Source of the DNA: Tenebrio molitor
Taxonomy: Eukaryota > Arthropoda > Insecta > Coleoptera > Tenebrionidae
Length of the DNA: 64,000 nt
NCBI RefSeq assembly: GCF_963966145.1
Contig: NC_091048.1
Span: forward strand, 15,686,001-15,750,000
Direction of reading: 5' to 3'
The position numbers were made by a program, and so were the translations under genes. Below, in pieces: positions 46,809 to 56,484 of this stretch; within the stretch, counting starts at the first letter, position 1; each line of letters starts with the position of its first letter. The notes under the pieces were generated by a model. It saw nothing but the letters and a program-made list of their open reading frames with translations. It searched no databases and had not been told where the DNA came from.

Positions 46809-49202
46809 ATGTCCGAATCTTCTGAGAGCATCACGAGAAACCAAAGGAAAATCATGGAAGAACAAATGAAACTTCTTCTGGAAGAACTGGCAGAACAAGA
46901 AAAGAAACGTCTCGAAGAACAAAAGAAGCTTGTAGAAGAAAAAGAGGAACGAAGGGAAGCAAAAGCAAAGTTTCTAGAAGAACAAGAAAAGAAACGTCTC
47001 GAAGAACAAAAGAAGCTTATGAAAGAAAAAGAAGAACGAAGGGAAGCAAAAGAAAAGTTTCTAGAAGAACAAGAAAAGAAACGTCTCGAAAAACAAAAGA
47101 GGCTTTTAGAAGAAAAAGAAGAACGAAGAAAAGAAAAAGCGAAGCTGTTAGAACAACAAAGAAACGAACAAGTGAAGTTTCTGGAAGAAATTGAAAAGAG
47201 GGGTTTGGAAGAAAAAGCAGAACAGAAACGAATTCTCGAGCATCTAGAATTCACCTTTAAGGAAAAGGTGGAGGAAAAAGTTACGGAAATCAAGAAGGAA
47301 GTGGAGGAAAAAGTCACGGATATCCAAAGAGGTGTAGAGGAAAAGGTGGGAGAAATCAAGAAAGATGTAGAACGAATAAAAGAAAACTTCGAAGCGAAGG
47401 TAAAAGAAATGGAAGCAAAATTTAAAGGACTTAAGACAGGACTATCCGGGAAACTAGAGACAGGTTTGGTGAAACTAAAACCTCCGCCATTCGACGGTAC
47501 GACTTCATGGTCCATGTATAAGAAACAGTTTGAAGCGGCCGCCGGAGCGAATAATTGGGATGACGAAGGTAAAGCCGTTGCGCTGACATTGGCTCTACGC
47601 GGACAGGCACTGCAGATATTACAGACTCTGCCCGTAGAAGATCAAAAGAATTATGCGGCATTCGTCAAAGCGCTAGAGTTGCGGTATGGCGACCACCATC
47701 TCAGCCAAGTGTACCAGTCACAATTGCGAGCAAGAGTACAGAAAAGCGGCGAGAATCTTCAAGAGTTCGCTGCAGACGTCGAGAGGCTTGTTCACCTGGC
47801 CTACCCCAACGGTCCCGCGCAGTTTCACCACGAAATTGGAACCAGCGTGTTCGTCGATGGAGTTCGCGATGGTGAGCTACAACTAGCTTTGAGACTCGCC
47901 AGACACAAGAAATGTGCTAACGCCCTTGTTCATGCTCTGGAATTCGAAGCAGCGAAAAATGCTTCTCGCCCGACGGTGCAACGCCTTCAAGCTGTAACCG
48001 TCGAGGAACCGACCGAAAGACAAAGAGATTTGCTGCAGAAAATGACGAAAATGCTTGAAGAAATTCAGCGTTCCATCTCCTTCGCAAGACCTAAATGTTT
48101 CAACTGCGGTAAGGTAGGCCATCTGAAGAGGAACTGCCGCTCGTACAGATGGCCGGTGCCGTTACGAAGAAGCTCCTTCGACTTCGAGGCAGTCGGAAAA
48201 CTAAATCAGGCTAGCACAGCCCCCAGGGTCGTCTCAGTCTCGCCGCTGAAGAAAAGGAACGACAGTTTGTTGGTAGACGGTCGCATAAATGGAACCACAT
48301 GCACTATGACCGTCGATACGGGAGCAACCCTATCTATAGTGAGGCCAGACGTTGTCGAATCTCTGAAAAATCTCCAAATCAAGGGAAGCGACTTGATTCT
48401 GAAAACAGCTACCGGAGAAGCAGTTCGAGTTCTCGGAGAAGCCGATGTAAGACTCGAGTTGGGAAGTGTTAAGGTCATCCACCGGGTTGTAGTGGCGGAC
48501 ATAGTTGACGATTTCATCTTGGGGCTGGACATCATGAACAAGTGTGGGTTCGTGCTGGACATCAAGAATCGAATGCTGCAGACCGGAAATGAAGAAATCT
48601 TGTTACATCTTTCAACTGCCTCGATTGATGAAGTAAGGGTGATTGTCTCCGAAAAGGTGCGTCTCCAGACGAACTCAGAACAGATCGTTTTGGCAGAGTT
48701 GGAAGGAGATCCTGGGAGATACCGGACGGGGAACATCGACCCGGACATGACAAAGGAAACACCGATTATGCTAGCACGAACGCTCGTCGAGGCTGGTAGA
48801 CCAATCCCGATTCGTGCGGTCAATTCGAGTGACAACAGGGTCACGCTTCAGAAAGGTTTACAAATCGAGCGATACCATCCTGTACTGCGGGTTGTCCGAC
48901 GTGAAGAAGAACCGTCCAAACCGAGCAAAGGAAAAGCCAAGGAAACGAGCGTAGAAGAACTTTTCCTTGAAGGTTGGAAACGCCTCACGGACGAGCAGAT
49001 CAAGAAAGCCAAGGCCTTTATTCGAACAGAAAGCGATGCCTTTGCTACTGCAGACGAGGCTACTGGAAGAACCAACATCGTACAAGATCGCATCAACACC
49101 GGCAACGTCAAACCAATCCGACAGCCACCGAGAAGACTACCTCTCGCAAAACACCAAAAAGTGACCCAGATGGTTGACCGAATAAAACACGATACGACCT
49201 GA
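46809..49202 (+). CDS. Gag-protease ORF with long charged coiled coil, truncated at RT
   Basis: 797 codons. Residues 1-210 are a highly charged coiled coil built of EEQEKKRLEEQKKL / EKEERREAK repeats. Residues about 215-400 resemble a retrotransposon gag capsid (FDGTTSWSMYKKQFEAAA; RGQALQILQTLP). A CCHC zinc knuckle CFNCGKVGHLKRNC starts at residue 430. A retropepsin follows with catalytic DTGA at Asp503 and the GLDIMNKCGFVLD segment. The ORF then runs into the start of RT (PIRQPPRRLPLAKHQ, about residue 768) and ends at a stop created by the internal deletion. GC content and codon use are clearly higher than in the surrounding intronic DNA. Confidence 0.9.
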   Translation: MSESSESITRNQRKIMEEQMKLLLEELAEQEKKRLEEQKKLVEEKEERREAKAKFLEEQEKKRLEEQKKLMKEKEERREAKEKFLEEQEKKRLEKQKRLLEEKEERRKEKAKLLEQQRNEQVKFLEEIEKRGLEEKAEQKRILEHLEFTFKEKVEEKVTEIKKEVEEKVTDIQRGVEEKVGEIKKDVERIKENFEAKVKEMEAKFKGLKTGLSGKLETGLVKLKPPPFDGTTSWSMYKKQFEAAAGANNWDDEGKAVALTLALRGQALQILQTLPVEDQKNYAAFVKALELRYGDHHLSQVYQSQLRARVQKSGENLQEFAADVERLVHLAYPNGPAQFHHEIGTSVFVDGVRDGELQLALRLARHKKCANALVHALEFEAAKNASRPTVQRLQAVTVEEPTERQRDLLQKMTKMLEEIQRSISFARPKCFNCGKVGHLKRNCRSYRWPVPLRRSSFDFEAVGKLNQASTAPRVVSVSPLKKRNDSLLVDGRINGTTCTMTVDTGATLSIVRPDVVESLKNLQIKGSDLILKTATGEAVRVLGEADVRLELGSVKVIHRVVVADIVDDFILGLDIMNKCGFVLDIKNRMLQTGNEEILLHLSTASIDEVRVIVSEKVRLQTNSEQIVLAELEGDPGRYRTGNIDPDMTKETPIMLARTLVEAGRPIPIRAVNSSDNRVTLQKGLQIERYHPVLRVVRREEEPSKPSKGKAKETSVEELFLEGWKRLTDEQIKKAKAFIRTESDAFATADEATGRTNIVQDRINTGNVKPIRQPPRRLPLAKHQKVTQMVDRIKHDTT

Positions 49203-49429
49203 AGGTGAACACGACAGGATTCCGCGAAGGAGACCTCGTGTGGCTGTTTACCCGTCAACGGAAGAAAGGTCGCTGCCCAAAGCTGCAGCCGAGTTGGGAA
49301 GGACCGTTCGTAATCTTGACAAGGATAAATGACGTTGTATACCGGATCCAGCGCCATCCCAGGGCTAAAATGAAGGTGGTACACTTGGACCGTCTGGCGT
49401 CTTACGCAGGAGACAACGACCAGAATTAG
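49173..49429 (+). pseudogene. Integrase C-terminal remnant joined by deletion
   Basis: In a frame different from gag-pro, the sequence reads KTRYDLKVNTTGFREGDLVW and then QPSWEGPFVI, the GPF/Y-type C-terminal module of Ty3/Gypsy integrases, ending at the stop at 49427-49429. The junction with the RT start lies near 49175; the frame shift there removes any chance of a fused product. Confidence 0.85.
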
Positions 49430-49465
49430 TTGTTCGGGGCGAACAATCTTTTAGAAGAGGGGCAG

Positions 49466-49615
49466 TGTTACGAATAGTGATAGTGTGGAATGAGGAAGTG
49501 GGGGAGTAGAGAAAAATCAATTGTTTAATAAATAAATTTTGATGTTTGACGGTGATAAATAAAGTTTCTTTAAATATTAGAAAATATAGCGAACCCGAAT
49601 ATAGAAATCGTTACA
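49466..49615 (+). repeat. 3' LTR (150 bp)
   Basis: 149 of 150 bases identical to the 5' LTR; preceded by a purine tract and followed by the target duplication ATAC. Confidence 0.94.
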
Positions 49616-49786
49616 ATACTATGGCGGACAAAAAATTTTGAACGATCAAATTTTGGCATTTCAAAAAATGTCATTGTAAGCTGCCCTTTACTGTTATTAT
49701 AACGTTTATAAATTAAATCGAAAAATTGACAGTTTGAAGTAAACGTCTATCAAATTTATGATAATAATTTTAAATTTAGTGATACA

Positions 49787-50793
49787 ATGCCAGCCGTATC
49801 TGAATTTAATAAAGCAAAAATAGTAACTCTTCACCAGAGGGGTATGTGGTATGGGCAAATTTCGACGAATTTAGGCTTATCGAAGGGCACTATCCATGCC
49901 ATTATGCGGAAGTGGGAACACACTGGGACGGTGGTTCGGCGTCCAGGTTCTGGAAGAAGGCAGGTGTCTTCCGTGGAATAGAACGAGGCAGTCATTAACA
50001 TCCTGCAGAATAGGCCTTTCTCTAACGTTGAGGAAGCAGTGGCAATAACTCATTTCCCGGGGTCGGTGAGAACTGCTCGACGACGAATAAAGGCAAGTGG
50101 GATCAAGAATCACGTGGCAGCAAGAAAAATGACCTTAACACCTCGCCACAAGGAAGTCAGAGTTGGTTTTGCTCTACAACACTTGCCACAGGATGATGCC
50201 TTCTGGAGTCGAGTAGTTTTTTCAGACGAAAAAACGTTTCAATCGTGCCCCAATGGCCGATTAAGAGTATATCGACCCAGAAATACGAGGTACGAAGAAC
50301 GTTATGTTGATGCTACCGATCGTAGTGGCCGTTTTTCGGTAAATATGTGGGCCTGGATTTCGGTGGAGAGTCTGGGGGTAATCTTACATGTGGAGGAGAG
50401 GTTAACCAGTGCCGTTTATATTAGGATTCTTGAAAACGTGCTGCTGCCTTCTGTGGAACCACATTTTCCTAATAATAATTTTATTTTTCAACATGATAAT
50501 TGCTCAATCCACACAGCACATAGGGTAGCAGCATGGGTTCAAGATCGTAATATAAACGTTCTTGAGTGGCCAAGTCGCAGTCCGGATCTAAATCCAATAG
50601 AGAATATGTGGGGATTATTAGTAAAAAAATTAAAAGCTCAGCGGAGAATATTTCGAAACAGGGAAGAACTTTTGACTGCGATTACCGAAGCATGGATAGC
50701 ATTACCCCCGACTATCACCGAAATCTGTGCCTGTCCATGAGGAATAGATTGCTGTTGGTTGTACAGCAAAATGGAGCAATGATCAAATATTGA
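49787..50793 (+). pseudogene. Tc1-type DD34E transposase, broken by one stop and one frameshift
   Basis: Starts MPAVSEFNKAKIVTLHQRG with a helix-turn-helix (GQISTNLGLSKGTIHAIMRK). An in-frame TAG at 49979-49981 interrupts an otherwise continuous frame to about 50725, where a shift moves the C-terminus (CLSMRNRLLLVVQQNGAM) to another frame. Catalytic residues: Asp in FSDEKTF (50225), Asp in FQHDNCSIH (50495), Glu in NPIENMW (50600), with 34 residues between the last two, as in Tc1. Not functional as it stands. Confidence 0.93.
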
Positions 50794-51038
50794 CTTCTTC
50801 AGTTTTATTTTGTAATTTTTTTTTTATTTTAAAATTTTAATTTTAAGTTTAATAAAATGTTATAATTTGTTAGTATTGTGGATTGATCTGTACTTTGAAT
50901 TTTTTTATATTTGCGTACCAAAATGCAACCTGTTGGGTCGTTCTGTCTTGACGTAAATAGGACTAAATTTGGTTTCATCTATGATGAAGACATTCCTGAT
51001 TTTCTGTTGCTGCTAAACCTGTAAGAACTAGATAGGTA

Positions 51039-51361
51039 CTATCGGTGGACATTAAAACCTGGGACATCCAAAATTTGCTCATTGTATATCAGACTTTTGA
51101 ATTGTCACTCAAAATAAAAATTGTCAGTATTTAAAATTAACTCCTTGAACGTAAGAGATGCTAGATCAATTGTGTTATTATATAAAATCATTGTCAATGA
51201 AGAGAACGTTAAAGAACTGAACTTTAACTTGGTGTTTCTGACAATATGTCATAATTTTTATAACCTTGTTTGTAAAAAGCCAAATTTACCCAATGTATAT
51301 TTCTGATTTTTGACTTTATACAATTGTGACGTTTGTCCCAGGTTTTTATGTCCACCGATAG
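51039..51361. mobile_element. MITE A, TA-flanked (323 bp), nested in the Tc1 element
   Basis: Ends CTATCGGTGGACATTAAAAC and its near-perfect reverse complement, with TA at 51037-51038 and 51362-51363. No coding capacity. Shares its right TA with MITE B. Confidence 0.88.
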
Positions 51362-51363
51362 TA

Positions 51364-51719
51364 CTATCGCGGCCAAAATACTTTGGTCGTCAATGTGACA
51401 TAAATGACATTCAATTGTAAAGCAAACTTTAGGATGTTTAACCTTATTTTTTACTACTGTCAAAATTATTTTAATCTATGAGTGTCATACGGGTGGGGTA
51501 AATCCCAGCTGTGGAGGCAGGGTTCAAAAGCAAAAGATCAACATGGTCGCGGTTTAGACAACCTTCAGAAGCAAGTAAGACGATTCTATATTTATCAAAA
51601 ACTGAAAGTGCCATATTTTTGACAAGAATAATTTGAAATTGTCATGTATATTGACATTAATACTTGATTTACATTTGAAGTGTCAAAAATTGACGACCAA
51701 AGTATTTTGGCCGCGATAG
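51364..51719. mobile_element. MITE B, TA-flanked (356 bp), adjacent to MITE A
   Basis: Ends CTATCGCGGCCAAAATACTT and its exact reverse complement over about 30 bp; TA at 51362-51363 and 51720-51721. The internal sequence is unrelated to MITE A, so two insertions used neighbouring TA sites. Confidence 0.9.
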
Positions 51720-52588
51720 TACCTATCTACACCACTGGATAGCCTAGGGGCTGCAGCGACTTTCGCAATTTCGACAGCAAAGAATGTACAGTAACGATTA
51801 CGATTCATCCACGTTCACCATTCGTGAGCCGACATAGGCACACCAAAATTTTTGTGTTAATTTATGATTGACTAATCTGTCACTGGTGACATGACAAGAA
51901 AGGCAAAAATAAAAAATGAGGTTAGTTGACCATAAAGCCAGTTTTACATTTATATGTCAAAGGAATAAGAAGTCGTTCAAAATTTTTTGTCCGCCATAGT
52001 ACATATGTATTTATTTAAAGTTGTGTGCACCTCGGTCAAAAAATGCCTTTTGTCATCCGCATGTTTTCTAGTAGAAAACTCAGACTCGGACGGAAAAGAT
52101 GCACTTTTTGGGCCTTGATACACAAATAACCAAATATTAATGTCGTGTCAAGCTAAAACATCCGTGCAGTGCCAATCACGAGACAAAAAACACCAATATT
52201 TTTCAATTGTTTCATTGCCAACAGACTCAGTCATTGTTGATCACGTTGTATAACCAAACTAATCAAATCATTTGAACGAAAAAATTTAATAAAAGCGACT
52301 CTTTTTTATATCGGATGTGTCAAAAAGGACGGACAGGTGTTTTAGTAGCATAGCATAGCATAACATAAACCCCGATTTTGTACCAAAAACTATTCTGTAG
52401 CTTTCAGTTAAAAAAAAAAAAACTCTTAGTAAATGAAAATGAAAATGGCAGCAACGCAATAGGTAACTAAAAATTACCGTATGTAGTTGTCATGGTTACA
52501 ATTTTTTTCTCTGTGTCGTTGGTCAAGACGCTTAATTAATAACATTCACACTGGGATGCATTCCTTTAGGAAAACGTATAGCGTATAA

Positions 52589-53065
52589 GGCATTCACGAT
52601 CTTTTTGGGACCGAGTTGGCTATGACCATCTAGTGATTTTGTTGGCAGTACCTCGGTGATAACTACATTCCCTAAAGGAAATTGACACTTTTTGTGTTAG
52701 GTTAGGTTGTTTTCAGTTTAGGGTTATATTTTCTGAATAGGTACATTGTTGCTGGATCTATTAAATCTGGTTTGTCTTTTTTAAATTAAATTAAATCGTT
52801 TAATAGAAATTTTTTATCGTAATAAAATTATTTTGGCAATTTTGACTGTTCCTTTGACGGAAATTTAAATTATTTTTACACACTTAATAAATCATTTAGT
52901 TTCTTACGAATATGAAAATAATAAATCTGGCAATGCGGTGGCAAGAAAATGTCGAACAGACACTGACAGGAAAAAAAATTGCATCCGTTGCATCACTGAG
53001 TCAGTTAGTCCAACATGAAAAGAAAAAATCATAGCCAACTCGGTCCCAAAAAGATCGTTAATGCC
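52589..53065. mobile_element. PIF/Harbinger-like MITE (477 bp) with TAA duplication
   Basis: TIRs of about 37 bp, GGCATTCACGATCTTTTTGG and its near-exact complement, flanked by TAA at 52586-52588 and 53066-53068. A 3-bp T(A/T)A duplication is typical of PIF/Harbinger. Confidence 0.8.
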
Positions 53066-53689
53066 TAATACTTGTGATACACTGTTGTTTTCAGAATAAA
53101 AATCTATCAGAATTACTAAAAAAAAATATGTAATCCCATTTGAAAAAAAAATTTTTGACAGTTTACCCTTGAAGCCCATGGTGCTATACTTGAATTTATT
53201 AGGCCATTTTGTAGCCTATTGACAACCATTTAATTTGGTGTACAAATGATTAAAATCTTCCGATAAATAAAGAAGTTATGGACTCGTCTTCTTTTTTGGG
53301 GACACCTGTATTATTAATGGCCACTATTACATTTGTTTTTTTATTATTATTATTATTTGTTTTTATTATACAGGATGTCTTAAAGTTATCGTATTCCGAG
53401 TTCGGGGCTTAGTAGGGGACACCTGTTGACCAAGTAAAAATGTCTAAAAAAAAAATTGCTGTCACTTTGAAAAAAATATCAAAGTTGCCAGTATTTGTTC
53501 AGAAGTACCTGATTAATATTCTAGCTATGTTGTATTTCCCTTTTGAACAAAAATCGGAAAAATAAAACTTTTCTTTTTGCGAGATAAAGCATTAAAAGCT
53601 GTTTTTTCAAGAAATGTCTTTTCATTTATATTTTAATATTTTACATCATCATCCTCACCATATTTCAAAATGAATGTCAACCATTTATA

Positions 53690-54000
53690 CAGGTTGTCCC
53701 AAAAATGGCGTACAAACTACTTACTTACTACCTTATCGAGGATGTTTAAATGTACATGAAAAAAATATGGAAAAAATGTTTCCGACAAAAAAATCAATTA
53801 TTTTTATTATTATTATTAACGATAATACAATGTAAACGAAGATATATTCATACATCATTACCTTGCAATGTTACCGTAGAGGATTTAAAATAATTTTTTC
53901 GATTTCCAAAGCTTCTAAATTCTTTATTATACAGGATTAGATATTGGTAGTGAGTGATCTTGTACTTTGTGATAATATGTACGATTAGACGTAGCTGTCA
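53690..54000. mobile_element. Left part of the same MITE family, right end missing
   Basis: Starts TA-CAGGTTGTCCCAAAAATGG and follows the 20466 and 59282 copies to about 'gtagctgtcatgacag' near 54000, after which similarity stops. It provides the empty site for both blocks inserted in the 59282 copy. Confidence 0.8.
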
Positions 54001-54112
54001 TGACAGATTGACATTTGACATATTTAGTGCTAAATTGAATACCAACATAACTTTGTTTAAGTAATAATTATTATGTTAATGATTCAAAAATATGTTTTAT
54101 GACAAAAGGCAG

Positions 54113-54242
54113 CACAAAAAATATTGTACGGTACTCTTGTGAAAACTCCATTGCTTTACTCACTCACATACAGCGCTCGACTGCGTCTTGCGCCATATTA
54201 CTGTTCGTAAAGCAACAACACTTGTAACATAAATAACTATTT
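54113..54242 (-). mobile_element. Palindromic element (minus orientation)
   Basis: Minus strand: AATAGTTATTTATGTTACAA start and GTACAATATTTTTTGTGC end; arms TTGTTGCTTTAC / GTAAAGCAATGG around a GC-rich centre (GCAAGACGCAGTCGAGCGC). Confidence 0.62.
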
Positions 54243-54366
54243 TCTTCAAACGTCATAAAAGTGACAAATTGTGTCACTCAAATGACAAGGTAAAAGTGTC
54301 ATTTTATGTGATTAAACACATAAAATAGCAAAATTGACTATTTTATGTGCCAAATCAGATAAACTA

Positions 54367-54758
54367 CAGTTAATTTCAAAATTATGGAGTACACCTAATT
54401 TTCTACAGTGTGAAATGCACTTACATTTTTTGTCAATGATTAGTGTTAATTTTGACAAACAAAATGCTTAACCTAACCGAAAACGCGAAAATGCTCATTC
54501 TTTCCAAATTAGAAGAAGGGTGGTTAATCCAGAGGTAGCTCAGTATTATAACATCGCGAAGAGCATCGTGCAGAGGATAAAACAGACACTATTATGGTAT
54601 TCTAAAATATCAGCGACATTTTATGTTGTCAAACTCACCTAACCTATATAAAAAATATGACGCTCAAATTTCAAAAAGGCATCTTTACGTGTGGAAAAAA
54701 CTGTAATATATCGACTTCTTGATTTTTGAGGTGTACTCGATAATTTTGAAATTAACTG
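54367..54758. mobile_element. TA-flanked MITE (392 bp) with a Tc1 helix-turn-helix relic
   Basis: Ends CAGTTAATTTCAAAATTATG / ATAATTTTGAAATTAACTG, TA on both sides. Inside, 54486-54590 reads ILSKLEEGW and, shifted by one base, EVAQYYNIAKSIVQRIKQ, like the DNA-binding start of a Tc1/mariner transposase. Confidence 0.8.
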
Positions 54759-54811
54759 TACAAAAATCAGAGTTCAGCGAAATCATTTATTAATATTTAT
54801 TGTGAACGTAC

Positions 54812-55182
54812 TATTGGGAGCATGGAATTTCGGGCAGCAATTTAAATGTCATTTAAAAAAAGCCAATGTAGTCTAAGCTTTATTGTCATAAATGTCATAA
54901 TTAATTTTGACTGGACTTCAAAATAAACTGCACATATTATGCACAATTATTTTACATTTTGGCTATTGATTTCCAAAATTTAATAAAACACTGTTCAGTT
55001 TTTGGAAAATCACATCTGAGCACCTGCAACTTTTCAGGATTGATGAATGCAATTTGTGAAAATGATATGTGACAATAGTGGATATTAAAATGAGGTTATT
55101 AATACGTCTAGCACCTAAAGCCTATTTCACATTTTATATCAGTCAAATTTCAAGTCTGCCCGAAATTCCGTGCTCGCAATAG
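54812..55182. mobile_element. TA-flanked MITE (371 bp), GGAATTTCGGGCA family
   Basis: Ends CTATTGGGAGCATGGAATTT / GAAATTCCGTGCTCGCAATAG, TA on both sides; inserted in the 3' part of the ORF 55139-55560. Confidence 0.82.
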
Positions 55183-55560
55183 TACAATTATTTAAAACTG
55201 GGTTTTGAAAAAGACCACTTTCACTCACTTCACTTAACTTATTGTTAATATTTCCCAAATTAAGTTTTGCAATCACATCAGATCCTCGGTCAGATCTATT
55301 GGTATATACTGGGTTCACTGTTCGACTAGATGGTAATAAATTTTCAATTGATGCTTTTGCTGCTTCAGAAACCTCGGGCGGCGTGCATTCTAATTCGGAT
55401 TGTGACATCATTGTCAATTTCTTTTCAGAATCACTTGAAAACTCTTGTAAACTTATTACACAGCTGATGACACTTTTAGAGTTTTTTTCAAAATTTTGTT
55501 TTTGTTGACAACGTAACCACGGACAAATTGTATTAGGTATTACGATTTATCATGAATAAT
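55139..55560 (-). pseudogene. Unidentified ORF, truncated by a MITE
   Basis: Open on the minus strand from about 55560 (IPNTICPWLRC...) through SDSEKKLTMMSQSELECTPP and ASIENLLPSSRTVNPVYTNR to a stop inside the MITE 54812-55182. Ser/Glu-rich with a possible CxxxxxC start. ASIENLLPSSR is faintly like the start of the tyrosine-recombinase-like family. The first ATG gives 92 codons. May be a host exon or a TE relic. Confidence 0.35.
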
Positions 55561-55947
55561 TACACAATACTTATTAATAATTTAAATCACTAAAATTGCG
55601 TTCTAATGGTGTTCGTTTTATGGTTTTATTGCGTTTGGAGATAAAATAGTAGGTATATGTTATTCGGAGCAAAAATGGTTTTATGTGCTTTGGCCAATCT
55701 ACCAGCCTCAGCACATAAAACTTCATTTATGTTTCACTGAATCATTATTTGTTTTTAATACCTTGACAACGAGATATATTAAGTAGGCTATACTGCCCTA
55801 GGGCGTATAAATCATAATGCCCGCTTATTACGCCCGCTCAAACAAGTCGTCATAGATACGAGCCACCGCAAACTAAGAAATTTAGCAAAATCAAGTTCAC
55901 AATTTATTAATTTTTTAAATGTTCACAAATTCAAATGCAGTGAAACA

Positions 55948-56097
55948 TAAAACGTTGTATGCACCACGGGCATTACTCGATGTTTATGCTCTCGGGCACC
56001 TTAAAAACTCTCGGGCCTGGCGGCCCTCGACCTTTTAAACTGGTTGCCCTCGAACATAAACATCTTCACAATTCCCTTGATACATAAATATCTATTT
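55948..56097 (-). mobile_element. Palindromic element (minus orientation)
   Basis: Minus strand: AATAGATATTTATGTATCAA start and GTGCATACAACGTTTT end; arms GAAGATGTTTATGTTCGAGG / GAGCATAAACATCGAG. Resembles the 6430 copy in its ends but not in its arms. Confidence 0.63.
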
Positions 56098-56308
56098 TGC
56101 TCCTCATAACATAATATACTATTATACAGACGCTTTCGGATTGTATTTCGGATGGTATTGTTTATGCTAATTTTGTTATTGATTAAAAAAAATGAAATTT
56201 AATTATAGTGTACATAACAATAATTGTTTCTAAATTTATTTCTTAAAGATAAACACGCACGTAATACCCTCGATCGGTCCGATGATTTTTATAACTATAG
56301 AAATAAAT

Positions 56309-56425
56309 ATGAAAAAAACATGTAAACAATGTAAAAAAGCAGTTAATTCTATTCGTTTATTATGTGATTGTGGTAGATATTACACTAGAACTAATTTTAA
56401 AAGATATAAAAACAGATTTGCATAA
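56309..56425 (+). CDS. Small zinc-ribbon ORF (38 aa)
   Basis: MKKTCKQCKKAVNSIRLLCD then CGRYYTR: two Cys pairs (CKQC, CDC) suggest a zinc ribbon; intact, rich in Lys/Arg. It immediately precedes the Rho-N ORF of the Maverick/Polinton remnant. Function unknown. Confidence 0.5.
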   Translation: MKKTCKQCKKAVNSIRLLCDCGRYYTRTNFKRYKNRFA

Positions 56426-56484
56426 AAATAGATTGAACTTATTTGTTTGCTGAAAATTGTTTGTTAGATTTTTTCCTATAATAA

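Larger units (their letters stand above)
46600..49615 (+). mobile_element. Ty3/Gypsy-type LTR retrotransposon, internally deleted
   Basis: Two 150-bp LTRs (TGTTACG...CGTTACA) at 46600-46749 and 49466-49615 differ at one base (G at 46669, A at 49535). The 4-bp target duplication ATAC lies at 46596-46599 and 49616-49619. A primer-binding site candidate (TTGGTGTCAGAAGTGG) follows the left LTR and a purine tract (AGAAGAGGGGCAG) precedes the right LTR. Inside are gag, protease, the first residues of reverse transcriptase and the last part of integrase; the rest of RT, RNase H and the integrase core are missing. The near-identical LTRs mean recent insertion, so the deletion probably predates this copy and the element was moved in trans. 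Confidence 0.93.
49619..51999 (+). mobile_element. Tc1-type DNA transposon with perfect TIRs, carrying two nested MITEs
   Basis: Terminal inverted repeats CTATGGCGGACAAAAAATTT... and its exact reverse complement match over at least 27 bp at the two ends, flanked by TA on both sides (49617-49618; 52000-52001). Without the two nested MITEs (51039-51719) the element is about 1.7 kb, the usual Tc1 size. Its left end abuts the LTR retrotransposon, whose ATAC target duplication covers the TA and first base. Confidence 0.92.

Noticed and set aside
46802..47515. 237-codon minus-strand ORF
   Set aside because: Mirror of the repetitive gag coiled coil; Ser/Phe low complexity, no start context or family.
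48206..49384. Minus-strand ORFs of 212 and 178 codons
   Set aside because: Shadows of the higher-GC gag-protease frame of the LTR element.
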